A stretch of DNA of 20,418 nucleotides from a virus. The translations under genes and the position numbers were made by a program. Of this stretch, positions 8,624-14,692 are shown one piece after another (the stretch's first letter is position 1; every line of letters starts with the position of its first letter). The stretch lies in IMG/VR virus record IMGVR_UViG_3300036859_000486, positions 1-20,418 of that record; one strand, given 5' to 3'. The notes under the pieces are model-generated. The model worked only from the letters and a program-made list of their open reading frames with translations, was not told the origin of the DNA and made no database searches.

Positions 8624-8922
8624 AGTCGTCGCCCGTGCAGTTCGTTGGCGTAGGCCGTTCCGATCGCGAACGACGCACCCGGATAGGCTTCAGTCAGCGC
8701 GAGCAGGTTCTCTTTCGAGAAGTCGCCATCGACGCCATCCCACCCGGCAATGATGCGCATCAGCGTATCGACATCGGCTTCGCCGTCCGCCGGCTGGAAC
8801 GCCTCGAACTGCGAGCGCGGCATGTGCTTGAACGTCAGCGTGATGTCGTGCCGCTTCTGTTCGCCCGGGATCGGAATGCCGACCTTGCACTTGAAGGTCG
8901 GATTCGGTTGCAGCTTGAGCAT
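8614..8922 (-). CDS. Tail assembly chaperone (lambda G-like)
   Basis: This 102-aa protein lies between the tail tube and DUF1799/tape measure genes, the standard place for the tail assembly chaperone. Its sequence has a beta-rich start (FKCKVGIPIPGEQK, HDITLTFKHMPRSQF) and a helical second half (VDTLMRIIAGWDGVDGDF, ENLLALTEAYPGA). These are features of phage tail assembly chaperone families. Chaperones of this type coat the tape measure and recruit tube subunits and are absent from the finished virion. Start ATG 8922 lies 14 nt after the tube gene stop, with only a weak GAAGA-like SD. The last three codons form the frameshift slippery site. Assignment rests mainly on context and moderate sequence resemblance. 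Confidence 0.85.
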   Translation of the reverse strand: MLKLQPNPTFKCKVGIPIPGEQKRHDITLTFKHMPRSQFEAFQPADGEADVDTLMRIIAGWDGVDGDFSKENLLALTEAYPGASFAIGTAYANELHGRRLGN

Positions 8923-8936
8923 GTGTCTTCAGCCGA

Positions 8937-9587
8937 TCACGACGCGTAGCGGGTGCTGAGCGGGTTGGCCAGCGCGAACACCGCCGTCGTCTTCATGTTC
9001 TCGTTGATGGTGAACGAGGGCTCGCCGTCGAAGCTGACGTACATGCCCCAGTACAGCTTGTTGCCGTTCGGCAGGGTCGCCAGCAGCGGCAGCACCGTGC
9101 CATCGTCCGACGCGTTGAGCAGCGCGCTGTGCCACGCCAGGTCCGGATCCCAGTCCATCACCAGCGTAAGCGACTTCGCGTTGCGGAACGTGGGCCGCTG
9201 TAGTTGCGAGCCGCTTTCGAGGTACTGCCAGGTGTAGAACTGCTGCTCGCCGCCGGCCGTCTGCGCGTCCGTGACCTGCGAGATCGCAGCCGGCGCCGTG
9301 GCGAGCTGCGAACTGCCGACGCCGAAGCCGGTCGGATACTTGATCACCGACGTCGTGTCGATGCCTTCCAAGTTCCACGCATTCGCGACTGAGCCCGCCA
9401 CGCGAACGACGCGATTGTTCAGGCGCGCCGACGCGACTGACAGCAACGCGATGCCGCCATCGCTCATGCCGTGTGCCGTCGAGGAGGCGACGCCCGGGTT
9501 GGCATTGCTGATAGCCGTGATCACATCCGCCGCTGCCAGCGTGGTGTAGAGCGAGAAGACGGTGCCATTCGGGAATGAGCTGGACAT
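8937..9587 (-). CDS. Major tail tube protein
   Basis: This 216-aa protein is likely the subunit of the tail tube. It is beta-rich with segments such as ITAISNANPGVASSTAHG, QQFYTWQYLESGSQLQRP, LTLVMDWDPDLAWHSALL and YWGMYVSFDGEPSFTINENM, resembling lambda gpV / Phage_tail_3-class tube proteins. It sits between the tail terminator and the tail assembly chaperone, exactly where tube genes lie. Start ATG 9587 is preceded by an AAGGGG SD about 8 nt upstream in a 32-nt intergenic gap, one of the clearer SD sites here, as expected for an abundant protein. No C-terminal Ig-like domain is present. Call is confident from order plus sequence style. Confidence 0.88.
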   Translation of the reverse strand: MSSSFPNGTVFSLYTTLAAADVITAISNANPGVASSTAHGMSDGGIALLSVASARLNNRVVRVAGSVANAWNLEGIDTTSVIKYPTGFGVGSSQLATAPAAISQVTDAQTAGGEQQFYTWQYLESGSQLQRPTFRNAKSLTLVMDWDPDLAWHSALLNASDDGTVLPLLATLPNGNKLYWGMYVSFDGEPSFTINENMKTTAVFALANPLSTRYAS

Positions 9588-9619
9588 TTCGGTGCCCCTT
9601 CAGTGGTTGGGTTGGTAGC

Positions 9620-10036
9620 TCAGCTGTAGGTGTCGGCGCGATAGGCGAGCGACGCTGGAATCACGAAGCGATCGCGCTCTGGAATCGCTGGTGCCGGCGA
9701 CAGCGGGCGCGTGACCCATATCGAGATGCCGCCCGAAACGATGGGTGCGTTCAGCGGGTACAGCGCGGCGATCGCGTCGCATACCGCCTCGGCAGCATCG
9801 GGCCCAGCGCCGACCGGCTCGACGATCGACACCTGAAACACGCCGTTGAACCTGCGATTCACGCGGCCGATGTCTCTCGATTCGGTCTCGGCCGGCAGCA
9901 CGAACGCGCGCAGATAGCGGCGCGATGGCTGCTCGAAAGCGGTGTTCTGCTGCGCGATGGCCACAGGCGGAAGTTGCGCATCGGCCCAGGTCTTCAGCAC
10001 CGACTCGAACGCGCTGCGAATGGCTGCGCTGCTCAT
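9620..10036 (-). CDS. DUF4128-type tail terminator protein
   Basis: This 138-aa protein resembles DUF4128 and lambda gpU-like tail terminators. A helical N-terminus (AIRSAFESVLKTWADAQ) is followed by RRYLRAFVLPAE, FNGVFQVSIVEPVGAG and an AAEAVCDAIAALYP helix. A beta-rich end contains SGGISIWVTRPLSP. Terminators cap the tail tube when it reaches the length set by the tape measure and provide the head-docking face. ATG 10036 was chosen because it overlaps the upstream stop as ATGA; frames extending to 10162 would translate the neighbour gene out of frame. It sits between the gp10-like and tube genes, the expected order. Confidence 0.85.
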   Translation of the reverse strand: MSSAAIRSAFESVLKTWADAQLPPVAIAQQNTAFEQPSRRYLRAFVLPAETESRDIGRVNRRFNGVFQVSIVEPVGAGPDAAEAVCDAIAALYPLNAPIVSGGISIWVTRPLSPAPAIPERDRFVIPASLAYRADTYS

Positions 10037-10416
10037 GCTGCGACCGCCTGCCGCACGAACTCGCCGAACCTGACGACGGACAGCCGGACCATGCCGGTCG
10101 GGGCCTGCCTTGACCATCCATGCTCTAGCCGGCGCGCGTAGGGCAACCCGTTGGACAGGCACACCACGCCGCCGAGCGGTATGTGCAGCGCCCTGTCGGC
10201 CTCGGACAGGCCGCGGGCCTGATCGATGCTCGGCGTGGTGGTGTAGTCGGGCGCGCCGAAAGAGACGTTCCAGTTCGCACGGAATCGACCGGTATCGACA
10301 GGCGACCGGAGCACCACCGAGCGGAACAGGTATCGCGTCGACTTGCGCCCGACCTCATCGACACGACCTTTCATGCGCCTGGCCAGCGCATCGATCGGGA
10401 CCGACCACGTGCTCAC
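10033..10416 (-). CDS. HK97 gp10-like head-tail/neck protein
   Basis: This 127-aa protein has the HK97 gp10-like pattern: a helical N-terminus, then SPVDTGRFRANWNVS, and near the end LPYARRLEHGWSRQAPTGMV followed by a C-terminal helix. In siphoviruses such proteins act in the neck as tail completion or head-tail joining factors. Start is GTG 10416, overlapping the upstream stop as GTGA. The stop overlaps the next start as ATGA, so it is translationally coupled on both sides. It is flanked by a head-closure candidate and the tail terminator, as expected. The family call is strong; the exact position in the neck is inferred. Confidence 0.88.
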   Translation of the reverse strand: MSTWSVPIDALARRMKGRVDEVGRKSTRYLFRSVVLRSPVDTGRFRANWNVSFGAPDYTTTPSIDQARGLSEADRALHIPLGGVVCLSNGLPYARRLEHGWSRQAPTGMVRLSVVRFGEFVRQAVAA

Positions 10417-10754
10417 GCGATCACCTCGTAGTCGTCCTTCAGCCGCTCGAACGTGTCGGCATTGCGCAGCACGCGCTGCACGGTCAGCGCGCCGGCCGCG
10501 GCAGGATCAGCCAGTGCTGACACACCGAGCACGATGCGATCGCCCGGCTTGATATCGGCCTTCTCGGTGTAGAACCTCAGCCCCGAGCCGATCTCGTCGC
10601 CGCGTTCCTTCGTCTCGATCGCGCGATCGGCGGCGTAGTCGCAGTCGAAGGCCGTCGGCGCGCCGAATGTCAGCGTCGCGCCGAACGCAGCGCTGACCTG
10701 CAGCGGCCAGTGCGTTGCCTTCGACGTATAGGACCATGCGGCCAGCGATGACAT
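10413..10754 (-). CDS. Putative head closure / head-tail joining protein
   Basis: This 113-aa protein is beta-rich, with FGAPTAFDCDYAAD, an ERGDEIGSGLRFYTE segment, then KPGDRIVLGV and a C-terminal RVLRNADTFERLKDDYEVI. The pattern of a small beta-barrel with short hairpin strands, just before an HK97 gp10-like gene, fits head-closure (Hc1/SPP1 gp16-like) proteins that seal the connector. That is inference from order and style rather than a firm family match. Start ATG 10754 has no strong SD. It is preceded by a 28-nt gap that carries one copy of the recurrent CCTAGCAT motif. Confidence 0.65.
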   Translation of the reverse strand: MSSLAAWSYTSKATHWPLQVSAAFGATLTFGAPTAFDCDYAADRAIETKERGDEIGSGLRFYTEKADIKPGDRIVLGVSALADPAAAGALTVQRVLRNADTFERLKDDYEVIA

Positions 10755-10762
10755 GCCGCCGC

Positions 10763-10771
10763 ATGCTAGGG
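10763..10771 (-). repeat. CCTAGCAT motif copy, intergenic
   Basis: The minus strand reads CCCTAGCAT here, in the 28-nt gap between the 110-aa gene and the head-closure candidate, 8 nt before the ATG. It is one of six same-orientation copies in the window. No promoter -35 box or SD is evident with it. Function unknown. Confidence 0.5.
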
Positions 10772-10782
10772 ACGCGCGGTTT

Positions 10783-11115
10783 TCAGCGGTCTTTGACCTT
10801 CAGGTAGAAGGTGCGGTCGTCCTGCGTGACGGCATCCAGCCCGACAACGCGCACGGTGAACGGGTATTTCACGCCCGGGGTGAACACCGGCGCGGCAACC
10901 AGCTTCATGCGCACGCCGATGATGCCCGCCGAATAGGTGCCTTCGCTCGCGCACTCCAGCGGGGCCGCGGTGATGATGTCGTGCGAGCCGTAGGTGGTGC
11001 CGAGCTCGGTCAGCCATGCATCGAGGCCGATCGGGATCACGATGTTGGCGTTCGGATCCCAAAGCGTCCAAGGCTTGTTTGGGTCGTCGACGTTCCACGC
11101 TGCGCCAATGGTCAT
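10783..11115 (-). CDS. Phage protein of unknown function (110 aa)
   Basis: I do not recognise a named family. The 110-aa product is predicted to be beta-rich, with DPNKPWTLWDPNANIVIPIG near the start, a GSHDIITAAPLECASEG segment in the middle and VKYPFTVRVVGLDAVTQDD near the end. No signal peptide, membrane segment or catalytic motif is visible. Start ATG 11115 is 2 nt after the stop of the repeat protein gene, with GAGG about 8 nt upstream. Tight spacing to the 391-aa repeat gene suggests that they are co-translated and may act together, possibly as a virion surface or capping component; that is inference. Confidence 0.75.
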   Translation of the reverse strand: MTIGAAWNVDDPNKPWTLWDPNANIVIPIGLDAWLTELGTTYGSHDIITAAPLECASEGTYSAGIIGVRMKLVAAPVFTPGVKYPFTVRVVGLDAVTQDDRTFYLKVKDR

Positions 11116-11117
11116 GT

Positions 11118-12293
11118 TCAGGCCTCGATCTCGTCGCCGATGCTAGGCACGTCGTAGTGAAGGCTCGCGCCCGGCACGTCGAAGCGCAGCGAAACCCCGG
11201 CAATGTCGAAGCGCAGCGACAGGCCCGGCACGTCGTAGCGGTAGAACGCCGACAGGCTCTCGGTGTTGTTCAGCGCGAAAGCTTGGTCGACCTCGATCGC
11301 GATGCCCAGGCTGGCGAAGAGTTGCACCGCCACTGCGAAGGCGCTGTCGCTTTCCTGGGCCTGCCCGATCTGCTGCGTGCTCGCCGGCGAGATCGACAGC
11401 GCTGCGTCGGTTTCCGTGGCCTGCGCGAGGCTTTGCGTCTGGCTGGAACCCACCGGCAGCGCGGTGTCAGCCTCGCTGGCCAGCCCGAGCAGGCGCTGCT
11501 GCAACACCTGCAGCGCCTGCGCGGCGTCGAGCTCGGTCGCGATGCCGAGCGCGAGCCTCAGCGTCGCCGAGATCGGCTGCGCGCTGTCGCTCTCGGTCGC
11601 TTGCCCGACAACGTTCGTGCCGCTTTGGGTGATGGGTTGTGCCTCGTCGACCTCGGCCACCTGGCCGATCGCCTTGCTCTGGTTCGCGGTGATCGGATGA
11701 GCTGCGTCGGTCTCGGACGCGATGCCGACCGGCGTGCGCACGACGATGGCGATCGATTGCGCCTGATCGGTCTCCTCGGCCTGGCCGAGCGCCGTGCGCA
11801 GGCTCGAGGTGATGCCGAGTGCGGCATCGGTCTCCTGCGCCTGCCCAACGCCCACCGAGGTGGCGCCGTTCGTCACCGATTGCGCTGCGTCGGTTTCCTG
11901 CGCTTGCCCGATGACGATCGGCAGCAGCGCCACGAGCGGCAGCGCGGCGTCGGTCTCAGCCGCCAGGCCGATGGCCAGCGACTGCCCGACCGTGATCGAC
12001 TGCGCCGAATCGCTCTCGCTGGCCAGCCCCAGCGTGATGGCATGGTGCGGCGCGATCGCGAATGCGGCGTCGGTCTCTTGTGCCTGACCGAGCGCGACGC
12101 TCTGCCGCAGCGTGATCGTTTGCGCGCTATCCGTCTCGATCGCCTGGCCGACCGGCTGCTGAAACCGCGCCGCGATGGCGAGTGCGGTGTCAGTCTCTAC
12201 GGCCTGGCCGACTGCGGTGCCACCGCCCGCCGTCTCGATCGGAACGCGCCCCAGGCGCGGCGTGAATGCCTGCGCGCGCCCAAGGCGGGCCAT
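11118..12293 (-). CDS. Tandem-repeat virion protein (16 x 20 aa, then 4 x 9 aa)
   Basis: This 391-aa protein is almost entirely repeats. After a 28-residue start (MARLGRAQAFTPRLGRVP), residues 29-349 are sixteen near-continuous units of about 20 residues with consensus G-Q-A-x-E-T-D-x-A-x-x-I followed by eight variable residues. One unit has 21. Residues 353-388 then form four 9-residue units of type [YF]-D-V-P-G-x-S-L-R. The protein is acidic and Ala/Gln/Thr-rich, with no Cys, signal peptide or membrane segment. Similar GQAxETDxAQ repeats occur in other phage proteins, from memory, but without known function. Regular 20-residue periodicity suggests a beta-solenoid or elongated fibre. ATG 12293 is 3 nt after the upstream stop. 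A role as a neck or head fibre is inference from position among connector genes. Confidence 0.85.
   Translation of the reverse strand: MARLGRAQAFTPRLGRVPIETAGGGTAVGQAVETDTALAIAARFQQPVGQAIETDSAQTITLRQSVALGQAQETDAAFAIAPHHAITLGLASESDSAQSITVGQSLAIGLAAETDAALPLVALLPIVIGQAQETDAAQSVTNGATSVGVGQAQETDAALGITSSLRTALGQAEETDQAQSIAIVVRTPVGIASETDAAHPITANQSKAIGQVAEVDEAQPITQSGTNVVGQATESDSAQPISATLRLALGIATELDAAQALQVLQQRLLGLASEADTALPVGSSQTQSLAQATETDAALSISPASTQQIGQAQESDSAFAVAVQLFASLGIAIEVDQAFALNNTESLSAFYRYDVPGLSLRFDIAGVSLRFDVPGASLHYDVPSIGDEIEA
11136..11237 (-). repeat. Four coding repeats of about 27 bp
   Basis: The 3' end of the 391-aa gene encodes four 9-residue units (YDVPGLSLR, FDIAGVSLR, FDVPGASLH, YDVPSIGDE). 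They differ in sequence and phase from the 20-residue repeats. The DNA units are clearly related but not identical. Confidence 0.8.
11247..12209 (-). repeat. Sixteen coding repeats of about 60 bp
   Basis: Tandem DNA repeats encode sixteen 20-residue units of the 391-aa protein, one of them 21 residues. The GA(G/A)-AC(C/G)-GAC core encoding E-T-D is the best-kept part and the other positions are diverged. There are no spacers, so this is a coding repeat and not a CRISPR array. Confidence 0.85.
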
Positions 12294-12296
12294 CGA

Positions 12297-12755
12297 TCAG
12301 CCCTCTTCGAACTCGAGATACGCCTGCGCGTTGACGGCCGCCGGCGCCGTGCAGCGGATGCACAGGCCGTCGGCTGTCGTCACCTGCTCAGGCTCCCGAC
12401 CGAGCGGAAACTGCACGACGATCCCGGTCTGTGGATGCACCAGCCAGCGGCGGATGACTGTCAGCACTGTCGGCTCGGCGGTGTAGTTCCGGGCCGCTGT
12501 CGCCTGCACGGTGCGCGTCGGACCGCGACACTGCACGATCGTGTGCGACGTGCTGGTGCCGGCGGTGGCCTGCGTGCTCGAGCAGAGCTCGACCGTGACG
12601 GGCTCGGCGCTGCTCGAGGTTCCGTCGAACGACACGCCGAGCTCGGTGAGGCGGATCAGGCTGTTTGCCGCATTGATGACGTTCAGGATCGTTTTCGCGG
12701 TGGCCGCGGACAATGCAACGTCGCCGTTGGTCTCTGCTACGTAGCCGGCTGACAT
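12297..12755 (-). CDS. Phage protein of unknown function (152 aa), likely virion component
   Basis: No named family is recognised. The product begins with an Ala/Ser-rich helix-like part (VALSAATAKTILNVINAANS). It continues as predicted beta strands (RLTELGVSFDGTSSSAEPVT, IRRWLVHPQTGIVVQFPLG) and ends with LCIRCTAPAAVNAQAYLEFE. Cysteines lie at 58, 76, 132 and 135. The style resembles small phage head or neck surface proteins. Start ATG 12755 has an AAAGG SD about 8 nt upstream in a 12-nt gap after the 232-aa gene. The stop is 3 nt before the repeat-protein gene. The closely spaced arrangement suggests one expression unit with the repeat protein; a structural role is inferred. Confidence 0.78.
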   Translation of the reverse strand: MSAGYVAETNGDVALSAATAKTILNVINAANSLIRLTELGVSFDGTSSSAEPVTVELCSSTQATAGTSTSHTIVQCRGPTRTVQATAARNYTAEPTVLTVIRRWLVHPQTGIVVQFPLGREPEQVTTADGLCIRCTAPAAVNAQAYLEFEEG

Positions 12756-12767
12756 GGTGTGTGCCTT

Positions 12768-13466
12768 TCAGCGAAATGCGGCGCGCTGCGTCGACGCCGG
12801 CACGCGGGGTGTGAAGCTCTTGCGTTGATAGACGTAGGTGTCGCCGGTGCTGTTGGCGCCGCCCTGAGAGGTCCACGTGTTGCCGTTGCCGGATTGGTCC
12901 GTGACCGTCGTGCCGTCTGGCAGGATGAAATCGGCATAAGCGCTATAGCGCGACTTGCTGGTGCCGCCCTCTTCGAGCCATTGCGCATTGGTCTTGCCGG
13001 CTTGGTACAGGCGCCACCAATCGAAATCGGCAGCGATCTGACTCGTCACGCTGCCCAGCGACTGATTGTTGTTCGTCGCCTTCTGTGCCGACGTGAGCGC
13101 CTGGCACGTGTTGGTCACGGCCACGCCGGTCAGGACGTTGATGAAGCCAGCGCGTTGATCCGCAGCGCCTTGTCCGAGGATCTCCAGAAAGAAGAGATAC
13201 CAGATCCCGAGGTCTGGGCGGCTGGCAAGAGCCACCACCGAAACGGCCACCCCGTTGACAAAGGTTGCGACGTAAGTGACATCGTCGCCGCCGTCGTAGT
13301 AGAGAACCTCGCCGGTGACGCCGCCGTCATAGTTGTATGACAGCAAGATCTGCACGTTGGCGCCTGAATCCGAGTTCACCTTGCCGAGCGCGGCGTTTGC
13401 GCGCGCAAAGAGCGAAGTCGGGAACTGGCTCCCGCACTGGATGCCAGGTGGCAGGCGCATGCTCAT
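12768..13466 (-). CDS. Phage protein of unknown function (232 aa)
   Basis: The start is taken as ATG 13466, which overlaps the stop of the 59-aa gene as ATGA and has CAGGAG 11 nt upstream. A longer in-frame start at 13613 would add 49 residues that overlap the 59-aa gene and look like frame noise. ATG 13460 two codons later is another option. The product has an N-terminal LPPGIQCGSQFPTSLFARAN. It then shows beta-rich stretches (NVQILLSYNYDGG, DDVTYVATFVNGVAVSVVAL), an aromatic helix (LGIWYLFFLEIL) and a second aromatic segment (AADFDWWRLYQAGKTNAQWL). The end is Gly/Ser/Thr-rich and contains VTDQSGNGNTWTSQGG. The last motif is reminiscent of LamG-like surface domains but too short to rely on. 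No function assigned. Confidence 0.78.
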   Translation of the reverse strand: MSMRLPPGIQCGSQFPTSLFARANAALGKVNSDSGANVQILLSYNYDGGVTGEVLYYDGGDDVTYVATFVNGVAVSVVALASRPDLGIWYLFFLEILGQGAADQRAGFINVLTGVAVTNTCQALTSAQKATNNNQSLGSVTSQIAADFDWWRLYQAGKTNAQWLEEGGTSKSRYSAYADFILPDGTTVTDQSGNGNTWTSQGGANSTGDTYVYQRKSFTPRVPASTQRAAFR

Positions 13467-13642
13467 CGCTTGATGTGCTCCTGCCAGTAGCGAACCGCGT
13501 AGTGACCGAGCATTTGCCACTGCGCAAACGGTACCTGCACACCACTCCTGAGGTAGTGCTCGTGTCGCTCTGATGGCGACAGCTGCCGAAACCACGCCAT
13601 CGCGCGGTCGCATTCCTCACGGCTCGGCGCCGGTCGGCTCAC
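13463..13642 (-). CDS. Small phage protein of unknown function (59 aa)
   Basis: A short frame runs from GTG 13642 to TGA 13463. It overlaps the upstream gene by GTGA and the downstream gene by ATGA, so it exactly fills the space between the 159-aa and 232-aa genes. The product begins MSRPAPSREECDRAMAWFRQ and continues through SPSERHEHYLRSG to end HYAVRYWQEHIKR. It is hydrophilic, rich in Arg, Glu, His and aromatic residues, and probably helical. No SD is strong, so translation likely depends on coupling. The perfect fit of both overlaps is the main evidence that it is real. Function unknown. Confidence 0.75.
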   Translation of the reverse strand: MSRPAPSREECDRAMAWFRQLSPSERHEHYLRSGVQVPFAQWQMLGHYAVRYWQEHIKR

Positions 13643-14118
13643 GATGCGCGGTAGAAGCCTGCCGCGTTGATCACCGCCACGATATCGCCACCGCTGGGCG
13701 TCACCGCGAAGTCGTGCTTCGTGGCCGGGATGATCGCGCTGTCGGTGCCCGCGGTGGTGTCGCTGTCGAAACCGATCACCAGCGCGCCGATCGCACCGGT
13801 GCCATCGTTGGCCACCGCGGTGAAGGTCTGGTCGGGGATGTCGAGGTCGACGCGGTCGTTCGTGTCATCGGGCGCGAACGCGGTCAGATCGGCATCGGTG
13901 AGCGTCTTTCGCGCATAGCCGGTGTTCGTGGCCTCGTTGGTGGCGCCCGATACGAGGTCGGCAAAGTCATCCTTGTCGCGCAACACCGCGTCGGTTTCGA
14001 TGCCAGACGACGCGAGCAGCGCGATGATGAATGCCGAGTTCGCCGGATCGTTGGTGTCGATCCGGACGTACCACTCGGCGACGCGGCCCTTGGCCCGGTT
14101 GAAGACGAAGTCAGCCAT
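13639..14118 (-). CDS. Phage virion-type protein, conserved in capsid neighbourhoods (159 aa)
   Basis: The product begins MADFVFNRAKGRVAEWYVRI and continues with TNDPANSAFIIALLASSGIE, YARKTLTDADLTAFAPDD, VDLDIPDQTF and a Gly/Thr-rich end with FDSDTTAGTDSAIIPATKHD and INAAGFYRAS. From memory, proteins with these same blocks recur near capsid and connector genes of many siphoviruses and are annotated as hypothetical or structural. The repeated recurrence suggests a virion protein, possibly of the neck or head surface, but no function is established. Start ATG 14118 has one of the strongest SDs here (GAAGGAGG, 8 nt upstream), suggesting high expression. The stop overlaps the next start as GTGA. 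Confidence 0.85.
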   Translation of the reverse strand: MADFVFNRAKGRVAEWYVRIDTNDPANSAFIIALLASSGIETDAVLRDKDDFADLVSGATNEATNTGYARKTLTDADLTAFAPDDTNDRVDLDIPDQTFTAVANDGTGAIGALVIGFDSDTTAGTDSAIIPATKHDFAVTPSGGDIVAVINAAGFYRAS

Positions 14119-14121
14119 GGC

Positions 14122-14640
14122 TCAGGCCTCCTTCGGCAGCTGGTGCGCCGGAATGATGTTGCCGTTCACCGGATGCCGCACCGCGCGCCAATGCTCGTGC
14201 TGGTCCGCGTCGAGCCTGCAGTGGTAGGCGCAGGTGATCTCGTAGTCGTCGGGCTGCTTGCCGTGGGCCTTCAGCCACTCGAGCGCGATCGGCCGCGATT
14301 CGCTGCTGTCGCTGGCCAGGCGGAAGCGCAGCCAGGCCGCGAGCGGCATCGTGATCGCCTCGCCGGTGCTCTTGCAGTAGTAGCCCTGGGTGCGCAGCAC
14401 CGTGTAGCGCAGCGGCTCGCCGTCGGTCTTGAGCTCGAGGCGGTCGCCGCTGATCGCGACCCAGCCCGCTGCGGCGCCCTTCTCGACCCATTGGTCGTCC
14501 CAGTTCTGCTCCGGGCTCAGGCCGGTGTTCTCCACCGTGTGGTGCGTGATGCGCGGCGCCGGGGGTTCCTTGATGCCTTGCGCCTTGGCGCCGAGGAAGG
14601 CCTGCAGCGAAGCCGCTTCGTAGTGACGCTTCAGCATCAT
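14122..14640 (-). CDS. Phage protein of unknown function (172 aa)
   Basis: No family is recognised. The start is ATGATG at 14640/14637, with AGGAG 9 nt before the first ATG. The product has a helical N-terminus (YEAASLQAFLGAKAQGI), a Pro-rich linker, and WDDQWVEKGAAAGW. It continues with DRLELKTDGEPLRYTVLRTQ and a Cys/His group (YYCK at 89, TCAYHC at 137-141). Metal binding by these residues is possible but not shown. The overall character is that of a soluble protein with mixed strands and helices. It sits between the adaptor-like gene and the 159-aa structural-type gene. Confidence 0.75.
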   Translation of the reverse strand: MMLKRHYEAASLQAFLGAKAQGIKEPPAPRITHHTVENTGLSPEQNWDDQWVEKGAAAGWVAISGDRLELKTDGEPLRYTVLRTQGYYCKSTGEAITMPLAAWLRFRLASDSSESRPIALEWLKAHGKQPDDYEITCAYHCRLDADQHEHWRAVRHPVNGNIIPAHQLPKEA

Positions 14641-14692
14641 GGCGTGGTGCTCCTGGTCGGTGATGGGGGATCGGCCGCCCCGTCGCCGGCGG
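14641..14692. other. Short intergenic gap, no gene seen
   Basis: This 52-nt gap between the adaptor-like gene and the 172-aa gene contains the AGGAG SD of the latter and GC-rich sequence. No T-tract, convincing promoter or copy of the CCTAGCAT motif is seen. Confidence 0.6.

Noticed and set aside
10037-10162. Upstream extension of the tail terminator gene
   Set aside because: It translates the gp10-like gene out of frame; ATG 10036 overlaps its stop and fits family length.
11247-12209. Possible CRISPR-like or non-coding tandem array
   Set aside because: Units are contiguous, have no spacers, and keep a reading frame with a conserved protein core.
11016-12752. Long plus-strand open frame of 578 codons
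   Set aside because: It is antisense to the 391-aa repeat gene and its neighbours. Its openness follows from GC-rich codon bias and the repeats. It has no recognisable domain and crosses several well-placed minus-strand genes.
13467-13613. Upstream extension of the 232-aa gene to ATG 13613
   Set aside because: It overlaps the 59-aa gene almost entirely, while ATG 13466 has an SD and an ATGA overlap.
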